Source: DATKCA01 sp035544675
Lineage (GTDB): Bacteria; Acidobacteriota; Thermoanaerobaculia; Gp7-AA8
DNA length: 19,588 nt
Direction: 5' to 3'
Assembly: GCA_035544675.1 (NCBI GenBank)
Contig: DATKCA010000138.1
Location: 1 to 19,588, forward strand
Shown: piece after piece, positions 14,931 through 19,588 of the stretch
Position numbering within the stretch: the first letter of the stretch is position 1
How the letters are laid out: every line of letters begins with the position of its first letter
Notes under the pieces: model-generated
The model's database searches: none
What the model was told of the DNA's origin: nothing
Seen by the model: only the letters and a program-made list of their open reading frames with translations
Translations under genes and position numbers: made by a program

Positions 14931-15458
14931 ATGTCAAGGCCAGGCCCGTCATCCGCCGCGCTGCCGATCGCGCACGTCGTGCTCCGAATCCTCATCGTCG
15001 TGAACTGGCTGGCCGGCGCCGCGATCGCCGTCCTGCTGCTGGCCATGCCCACCGAGCAATGGATCATGAGCTCGTTCGGAATTTCTCCTTCGCCTGAGGC
15101 AGACCGGCTGATCATCGGCCTGCACGCGATCGCGGTGGTCGGCCTGGTCTCGATCCCGCTGAACTACATCGTCCTCAAACGGCTGCTGGCGATCGTCGAG
15201 ACGGTTCGCACGGGCGACCCGTTCGTCGCCGCGAACGCGGATCGTTTGCAGGCCATCGCCTGGGCGCTGTTCGCGCTGCAGCTTCTCAGCCTCATCATCG
15301 GCGCGATTGCCAGGAGCGTTTCGACACCGGCGCATCCTCTCCACTTGGATGCCGGCTTCTCGGTCAACGGCTGGCTCACCGTGCTCCTCACGTTCCTGCT
15401 GGCGCGCGTCTTCGCGGAAGGCGCGCTCATGCGCGAAGACCTCGAAGGGACGGTGTGA
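14931..15458 (+). CDS. DUF2975-family membrane protein
   Basis: A 175-residue membrane protein with about four hydrophobic helices: HVVLRILIVVNWLAGAAIAV, IIGLHAIAVVGLVSIPLNYI, AIAWALFALQLLSLIIGAIA and NGWLTVLLTFLLARVFAEGA. The ending ARVFAEGALMREDLEGTV is characteristic of the DUF2975 (YoaS-like) family. The ATG at 14931 has AGAGG eight bases upstream; a GTG at 14922 overlaps that site. DUF2975 proteins are nearly always encoded directly before a small YozG-like HTH protein, as here with one intervening base. The membrane protein may sense something and hold or release the regulator, but this has not been shown for the family as far as I know. Confidence 0.88.
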   Translation: MSRPGPSSAALPIAHVVLRILIVVNWLAGAAIAVLLLAMPTEQWIMSSFGISPSPEADRLIIGLHAIAVVGLVSIPLNYIVLKRLLAIVETVRTGDPFVAANADRLQAIAWALFALQLLSLIIGAIARSVSTPAHPLHLDAGFSVNGWLTVLLTFLLARVFAEGALMREDLEGTV

Positions 15459-15459
15459 C

Positions 15460-15684
15460 ATGGCCATCGCCGTCAAGCTCGACGACCTGCTTCACGATCG
15501 GCGGATGACGCTGACCGAGCTTGCGGATCGGGTCGGAATGACGCTGGCCAACCTCTCCATCCTCAAGACCGGCAAGGCGCGCGCGATTCGCTTCTCGACG
15601 CTCGATGCAATCTGCGAGGCGCTCTCGTGCCAGCCTGGCGACCTTCTCCGGTTCGAGCCGGCGCTGGAAGAGCGCGAGGGATAA
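15460..15684 (+). CDS. YozG-like Cro/CI-type HTH transcriptional regulator
   Basis: A 74-residue DNA-binding protein: KLDDLLHDRRMTLTELADRV, MTLANLSILKTGKARAIRFS, then LDAICEALSCQPGDLLRFEP. This is the five-helix Xre/Cro fold, with recognition helix at about 28-37 (TLANLSILKT) and the CQPGDLL ending of the YozG group. There is no sensing domain. Its ATG is one base after the stop of the DUF2975 gene, so translation is probably coupled and the two products made in proportion. Autoregulation through the CGATA boxes at 14854-14912 is likely but inferred. Confidence 0.92.
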   Translation: MAIAVKLDDLLHDRRMTLTELADRVGMTLANLSILKTGKARAIRFSTLDAICEALSCQPGDLLRFEPALEEREG

Positions 15685-15691
15685 ATCAGCC

Positions 15692-16375
15692 ATGTTGTTA
15701 CAAATCCACATCGTCGCCGGTGTTCTGGCAATGATTCTCGGCGCTGTTGCGCTCGTGGCCCGGAAAGGCGCCAGGGTGCACCGCCGAAGCGGGCAGCTGT
15801 TCGTCTGTTCCATGCTCACGATGGGGATCACCGCGTCCTTTCTGGGGCCGATCGCCAACGGCCTGATGCCGGCCTACTTCGTCGTCACCGCGCTGACCAC
15901 CGTTCGTCCCGTCGCCGCGTGGACGCGCTGGGTGAATGTCAGTGCGTTGCTGGTGGCCGTCGTGCTCGCTCTGGGCTCGATGGCCAAGGGGCTCACGGCG
16001 TTCGGCACTCCCGGCCGCACGCTCAACGGCGTCCCGTTTTTCATGCTTTTCTTCATCGGGACGGTCATGGCGATCGCCGCCGCCGGCGACATTCGTGTGA
16101 TGTGGTCGGGGCCCCGGCGAGGCGTCCCACGGCTGGCGCGGCACCTGTGGCGCATGTGCTTCGCACTGTTCATCGCGGCCGGATCGTTTTTCTCGATCCA
16201 GGCGCGCGTGGCGAAGCTTCTTCCTGAACCATTCACCACCCCCGCAATGCGCGTTCTCCCGATCGCGTTGATCTTCATGGCGATGTTCTATTGGTTGTGG
16301 AGGGTCCGCCGCGGCCGCACGCTGCCAGTGCTCGTCCGCCACGAACCGATGCCGCTCACAACTCCCGCGGAGTGA
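15692..16375 (+). CDS. DUF2306-like multi-pass membrane protein
   Basis: A 227-residue integral membrane protein that starts seven bases after the HTH stop and is thus the third gene of the unit. The opening LLQIHIVAGVLAMILGAVAL followed by KGARVHRRSGQLFV is typical of DUF2306-like proteins. About six to seven helices follow, including FVCSMLTMGITASFLGPIA, VSALLVAVVLALGSMAKGL, PFFMLFFIGTVMAIAAAGDI, MCFALFIAAGSFFSIQARV and VLPIALIFMAMFYWLWRV. The function of the family is not established. Histidines near helix ends (H6, H30, H in RHLWRMC) could bind a cofactor or proton, but this is a guess. It ends four bases before the convergent stop of the next gene. Confidence 0.82.
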   Translation: MLLQIHIVAGVLAMILGAVALVARKGARVHRRSGQLFVCSMLTMGITASFLGPIANGLMPAYFVVTALTTVRPVAAWTRWVNVSALLVAVVLALGSMAKGLTAFGTPGRTLNGVPFFMLFFIGTVMAIAAAGDIRVMWSGPRRGVPRLARHLWRMCFALFIAAGSFFSIQARVAKLLPEPFTTPAMRVLPIALIFMAMFYWLWRVRRGRTLPVLVRHEPMPLTTPAE

Positions 16376-16379
16376 ATTG

Positions 16380-17402
16380 CTACGGCTTGACCCGCAGCAC
16401 CAGCGGCATCGGCCTGTCCGGCGCAGCGGTCGCGATCTCGCGGCTGAAGCGGAGCGTCGTCCCGTCGAACATCCATCCGCCGTCGCTGCAGCGCGAGGTG
16501 GTTTCGATCGACTTTCCCTCGCGCGCGCGCAGCGCGTTCGCCGCCGCCTCCCTCTCGGCGCGGTAGCGGAAGGCGCGGCGCCAGACGAATCTCAGGTCTG
16601 TCCCCACCTCATTGGCGCGCGCGTTCACGTCGCACCGGGTGGTGCTCCACAGCTCTTCTGCGATCAGGCGATCATGTTCGACCGAGGTTGCGAGCCACTT
16701 CGTCGGAAACATCCGGGCGCCGTCCTCCCAGTAAGACGCCGTCTGAGAGTGAAACGCCTCGAGCAGCGGCCGGACGTTGTCGCGCGCCTGCAGCTCGCCG
16801 AGCCACGCCGGCGCGGGCAGCGGCATTTTCCAGGCCACCGCGTTGATCATCCGGGCCATCGAGAAGGCGGCCGTCTGCGACATCATCTGCGGATGCCCGT
16901 CCAGCGTGCCGGCCAGCTTCCAGACGGCGTGCAGATCCTCCCAGGCGGCGGGATCGTCTGCGCGTGCTTTTGTCAGCGCACTGGCGACGAGCGCCCTGGC
17001 CACCGTCATCTGCATCGCGCGCATCGCCGTGGTGTCGTTGTCGCCGCCAATCCCGTCGTGGCGCTCCCAGACGACGGACGCGCGCAGCAGCAGCTCTCGG
17101 ATCGAGGAGACGTCGGAGAGCGCCGGCGGAGTGCCGATGGTGAGCTCGCCCCGCGAGATCTCGCGCGCCACGAAATCGTCAACGGCTTCGTTCTTCGGCA
17201 ACGCGTTGGCGAGCGCCGTCAGCTTCACGGACGCCGCGTTCGCCTGCAGCGGCTGGAACCGTCCCGCGACAGCGTCGAGCGTCCCCATCCCTCCCGGCCA
17301 GCCTCTCGCGCCCGAGGTGGCAACGGCGCCGGGGGCCCGGAACCACGAGATCACCCAGGCCACGAGAACGATTGCCGCTACGACTACCAGCACTTTCTTC
17401 AT
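16380..17402 (-). CDS. Membrane-anchored protein of unknown function
   Basis: A 340-residue protein. KKVLVVVAAIVLVAWVISWF at residues 2-21 is a single N-terminal transmembrane anchor or uncleaved signal; the rest is predicted periplasmic and mainly helical (LRELLLRASVVWERHDGIGG without the first residue certain, AMQMTVARALVASALTKARA, PAAWEDLHAVWKLAGTLDGH, MMSQTAAFSMARMINAVAW). Two cysteines (TTRCDVNARAN and TSRCSDGGWMFD) may form a disulphide. I recognise no family; the helical middle recalls proteins that count or hold ligands in helix pairs, without proof. The ATG at 17402 has AGGGA at short spacing. It converges on the DUF2306-like gene with a four-base gap and no terminator between them. 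Confidence 0.8.
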   Translation of the reverse strand: MKKVLVVVAAIVLVAWVISWFRAPGAVATSGARGWPGGMGTLDAVAGRFQPLQANAASVKLTALANALPKNEAVDDFVAREISRGELTIGTPPALSDVSSIRELLLRASVVWERHDGIGGDNDTTAMRAMQMTVARALVASALTKARADDPAAWEDLHAVWKLAGTLDGHPQMMSQTAAFSMARMINAVAWKMPLPAPAWLGELQARDNVRPLLEAFHSQTASYWEDGARMFPTKWLATSVEHDRLIAEELWSTTRCDVNARANEVGTDLRFVWRRAFRYRAEREAAANALRAREGKSIETTSRCSDGGWMFDGTTLRFSREIATAAPDRPMPLVLRVKP

Positions 17403-17575
17403 CGTTCCCTGCTAATTTCCCCCCAACGACGCCTTCCGCAAGAACACCAGCATCAATGATCCTGCCATCTTGTCGACCGCGGTGAAGGGTCGCTCAGCGC
17501 GCGCGTTGGCGTGGCTGGGGGGATAGGCGGAGTATCGAAGTACGAGGGGGAGATTCGCTTCTCTTCAGGCGTGGC

Positions 17576-17581
17576 TAGAAT
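17576..17581 (+). promoter_or_regulatory. TAGAAT -10-like box just before the JAMM-like gene
   Basis: TAGAAT matches the -10 consensus at five of six bases and ends ten bases before the ATG at 17592 (four before an in-frame GTG at 17586). Transcription would start within a few bases of the start codon. No Shine-Dalgarno is seen. A third, looser example of the leaderless layout. Confidence 0.4.
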
Positions 17582-17591
17582 GTCCGTGAAC

Positions 17592-18371
17592 ATGCGCCTT
17601 CTCTTCGTCATCGCCTTCGCCGTCGGATCGTGGGCTATCGTAATCGCGGCAGGCCCACCAGAAGGCGTGGGAGGGAATTCAGAGAACCCCTTCCTGGCTC
17701 TCAAGCCCGAAATCGTCCTCGCGGAGGGGACGATGGTCCTCCTGGCGTGGGAGATCGAAAACGATCCGACCTTCTGGCAACCTGGTCCCGTCGGGCTTCG
17801 CCATCTGGACACCTGGCGGGCCGCCATCGAAGAAATCGTCGGGGGCACCGATCCGGCGTATCTGATGCGTCGCAATCGGGAGCTCTACCCGTGGCTCGAA
17901 TGTGAGCACGAGGGGCAACGGAAGATCAATCGGCAGGTCGAGCGCGGTGAGCTGGGCCGCTTGCGAACGATGAACGCTCCGGAGTCGTTTCTCCTCGACT
18001 TCCACGCCGCCCGCTACCCGCTTTTCGAGCAGCCGAGCGAGTTCGGTGCGCTGATTCTCGTCCCTTCCACCGGGGACGAATCGAGAATCCGCGTCTACTA
18101 CCTCACCGACGGTGAGGGCCTTCCGCCGAAGGACGGGGTCCGGAGTGTGATCGATAGAGCCAAGGCGGACATCGAGGCCGGCTGGGACGCGCGGATCTTC
18201 CTCCACAATCACACCTTCAACTTCGAAAGCGAGAAAGGGATGCTCGCGATCGCGGCCCCCAGCGAGAGCGATCTCCGATTCATCCGCGCCCTCGGGACGA
18301 CGCTCGAGATCGACCAGGCCTGGATCATCGACGGCTTCAACTCGTTCGAGCTCGACGCGCGCGAGTTCTGA
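17592..18371 (+). CDS. Exported protein with a JAMM/RadC-like metal-site signature
   Basis: A 259-residue protein with signal peptide MRLLFVIAFAVGSWAIVIAA. The start at 17592 follows from the -10 box at 17576 and from the signal peptide. The C-terminal half resembles a JAB/MPN (JAMM) metalloprotease or RadC fold: a possible catalytic Glu in PSEFGALIL (E150), strand RIRVYYLTD, helix GVRSVIDRAKADIEAGWD, then RIFLHNH (H205, H207) and APSESDLRFIRAL (S224, D227), followed by AWIIDGFNSFEL. In classical JAMM proteins H-x-H and S-x-x-D are about ten residues apart; here about seventeen residues separate H207 and S224, so the loop has an insertion. Residues 30-140 are unrecognised. Zinc hydrolase acting in the periplasm is inference; it may instead be a non-catalytic relative. 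Confidence 0.7.
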   Translation: MRLLFVIAFAVGSWAIVIAAGPPEGVGGNSENPFLALKPEIVLAEGTMVLLAWEIENDPTFWQPGPVGLRHLDTWRAAIEEIVGGTDPAYLMRRNRELYPWLECEHEGQRKINRQVERGELGRLRTMNAPESFLLDFHAARYPLFEQPSEFGALILVPSTGDESRIRVYYLTDGEGLPPKDGVRSVIDRAKADIEAGWDARIFLHNHTFNFESEKGMLAIAAPSESDLRFIRALGTTLEIDQAWIIDGFNSFELDAREF

Positions 18372-18449
18372 TCCTCTTCCGCTCGACCGGGGACGAACGA
18401 TCGATCAGCCCATTCCGGTGACGTCCATGGCGGGGTGCGCGGCAGGCAA

Positions 18450-18594
18450 TGTGCTCGTCACGGTAGACGGAGGTGATACAACGTAGCGCTGCAGCCGGGC
18501 CGCGACGTGTTCGAGCCCAACGCCGGCGATCCGGGCATTCATCAGCGTCACGAACAACACCACGCAGGAGATCACGTCGATCTCACCGGATTGA
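18450..18594 (+). pseudogene. Decayed 3' end of a TIG-protein paralogue
   Basis: Three short pieces match the C-terminus of the next gene. NVLVTVDGGDTT ends at a TAG (18484-18486). In another frame YNVALQPGRDVFEPNAGDPG recalls VQLQPGPTPFEPAYA of the intact copy. Back in the first frame AIRAFISVTNNTTQEITSIS ends at TGA 18592-18594 and matches WAFVSVTNNTT at the window's right edge, including 14 identical bases (GTCACGAACAACAC). About 25 residues between the FEP and AF motifs are missing and frames change, so the copy is dead. It suggests a former tandem pair. Confidence 0.72.
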
Positions 18595-18596
18595 TC

Positions 18597-19588
18597 ATGC
18601 GCAAGACCGTTCTCGTATCGCTCGTCACGTTTTTCGTCGCATCCGCGCTGCTCGCGCAGCCGTCGATCTCGTCGGTCCTTCCCGGCATCGGTCCCGCTGC
18701 CGGAGGGACGACGGTCACGATCCGCGGAACAGGTTTCTCGAACTGCATCCTCTGCAGCCCGCCGGGTCCACCGGAGGTTTTCTTCGGCAACACGCCGGCG
18801 GCATCCGTGCAACTGGTGAATGAGACGACCATCGAGGCGGTCTCGCCCCCGCATCCGGCCGGAGCGGTCGGTGTGACCGTGGCGCAGTTCAACGGCGCCA
18901 CGACGCTGGCCGGCGCGTTCACGTATACCGGCGAGCTGGGCGACGCGTTCGAGCGCGTGCTCGTACCGATCTTCTCGCCGCCTGTGCGCGGACCGTTCGG
19001 ATCGGAGTTCCACACGCTCGTGTATGCATCCAACACGTCGAAGCGTCTCGATCAGCGGGCACTGGTCTACGGTCTCGACACATCCTGCTTCCTGTTCTTT
19101 CCCATTCTCGGACCGGTGGACGCGCGGGTCCTGGAACCTGGCGGCACGATCGAGCTGCAACCTGACTGCTCGACGTGGCCGGCCATCTTCTTCATGGTGC
19201 CGAAGACCATGGCCGACCGCGTGACGTTCAACGCCCGGGTATTCGACACGAGCCGCGGCAATCTCAGTCATGGCACCGAGATCCCGATCGTGCGCTCGAA
19301 CGAGTTCAAGAACGGCCGCATCGTTCTCGTGGCCGTTCCGCTCGACGAGCGGTTCCGCAACACGCTGCGCATCTACAGCGATCGCGCCACCACCGTCACC
19401 GTGACGTATCAGTCCGAAATCCGCACCGTGCAGTTGCAGCCGGGACCCACTCCGTTCGAGCCCGCGTACGCAGCCCTCGGCAACTTTCCGCGACAGACGC
19501 CGAGCATCAAGCCGCTGGCGAACGTGGCCATCGATGCTCCGGACGGCGTTCCCATCTGGGCGTTCGTGTCCGTCACGAACAACACGAC
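18597..19588 (+). CDS. Exported TIG/IPT-domain protein, cut by right edge
   Basis: An open frame of 330 codons to the window end. MRKTVLVSLVTFFVASALLA is a signal peptide. Residues about 22-105 are a TIG/IPT immunoglobulin-like domain: SISSVLPGIGPAAGGTTVTI, RGTGFSN, PPEVFFGNTPAASVQLVNET, VSPPHPAGAVGVTV. A second beta-rich region follows (VLVPIFSPPVRGPFGSEFHT, TLVYASNTS, IPIVRSNEFKNGRIVLVAVP), ending WAFVSVTNNTT at the edge, near the natural C-terminus judging by the remnant at 18450-18594. TIG domains serve surface binding; no catalytic part is seen. The final motif parallels VFVYAAVNDNRTGD at the end of the CHRD protein. Start ATG lies two bases after the remnant's stop, with no clear ribosome binding site. 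Confidence 0.88.
   Translation, partial: MRKTVLVSLVTFFVASALLAQPSISSVLPGIGPAAGGTTVTIRGTGFSNCILCSPPGPPEVFFGNTPAASVQLVNETTIEAVSPPHPAGAVGVTVAQFNGATTLAGAFTYTGELGDAFERVLVPIFSPPVRGPFGSEFHTLVYASNTSKRLDQRALVYGLDTSCFLFFPILGPVDARVLEPGGTIELQPDCSTWPAIFFMVPKTMADRVTFNARVFDTSRGNLSHGTEIPIVRSNEFKNGRIVLVAVPLDERFRNTLRIYSDRATTVTVTYQSEIRTVQLQPGPTPFEPAYAALGNFPRQTPSIKPLANVAIDAPDGVPIWAFVSVTNNT

Noticed and set aside
18405..19271. 288-codon minus-strand frame at the right
   Set aside because: Antisense to the TIG-domain gene; composition is arginine-rich shadow text with no domain.

Overview
The window is GC-rich, densely coded bacterial DNA, most likely from an Acidobacteriota-like organism. This rests on the mix of genes: a Pkn-type kinase opening with a GPYEI...GAGGMGEV motif, a TonB-dependent receptor with an N-terminal carboxypeptidase-regulatory domain, secreted CHRD and TIG proteins sharing a C-terminal module, and an exported erythromycin-esterase-like protein. 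The phylum call is inference from gene content. I see no rRNA, tRNA, CRISPR array, insertion sequence or phage gene.

Left part (1-7433). A Ser/Thr kinase gene runs off the left edge. A 739-base stretch without an intact gene follows; it holds a 31-bp tandem repeat, apparent coding debris and a 15-bp-stem palindrome. Next is a minus-strand operon read from 7085 down to 1172: TonB-dependent receptor, exported beta-helix-type protein, exported CHRD-domain protein (gaps of 45 and 25 bases). It looks like an outer-membrane uptake receptor plus two exported partners. Its upstream region has four phased TTCAC boxes and the 3' stub of a histidine kinase gene.

Middle part (7509-14700). A broken exported erythromycin-esterase-family gene has one frameshift, plus a second frame change with an apparent deletion. 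It is divergent from a six-helix membrane protein. Then comes an ECF42-type sigma factor island: a secreted YCII-domain protein, the sigma factor with its long C-terminal extension, and a DGPF/YCII-family protein. A close match to the published ECF42 promoter (TGTCGA-17-CGAC) lies directly in front of the DGPF gene. An unrecognised exported protein, a SAM-dependent methyltransferase and a PhnB-like VOC protein follow.

Right part (14701-19588). A three-gene membrane/regulator operon (DUF2975, YozG-like HTH, DUF2306-like) is preceded by CGATA motifs spaced exactly 22 bp apart. Then come an unrecognised membrane-anchored protein, an exported protein with a JAMM/RadC-like metal-site signature, the decayed 3' end of a TIG-protein paralogue, and a TIG/IPT-domain exported protein cut by the right edge.

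Two regulatory themes recur. One is TACAAT-like -10 boxes six bases before start codons, which suggests leaderless mRNAs. The other is compact repeat operators beside regulator genes. Pseudogenes cluster at intergenic junctions, which suggests ongoing gene decay.
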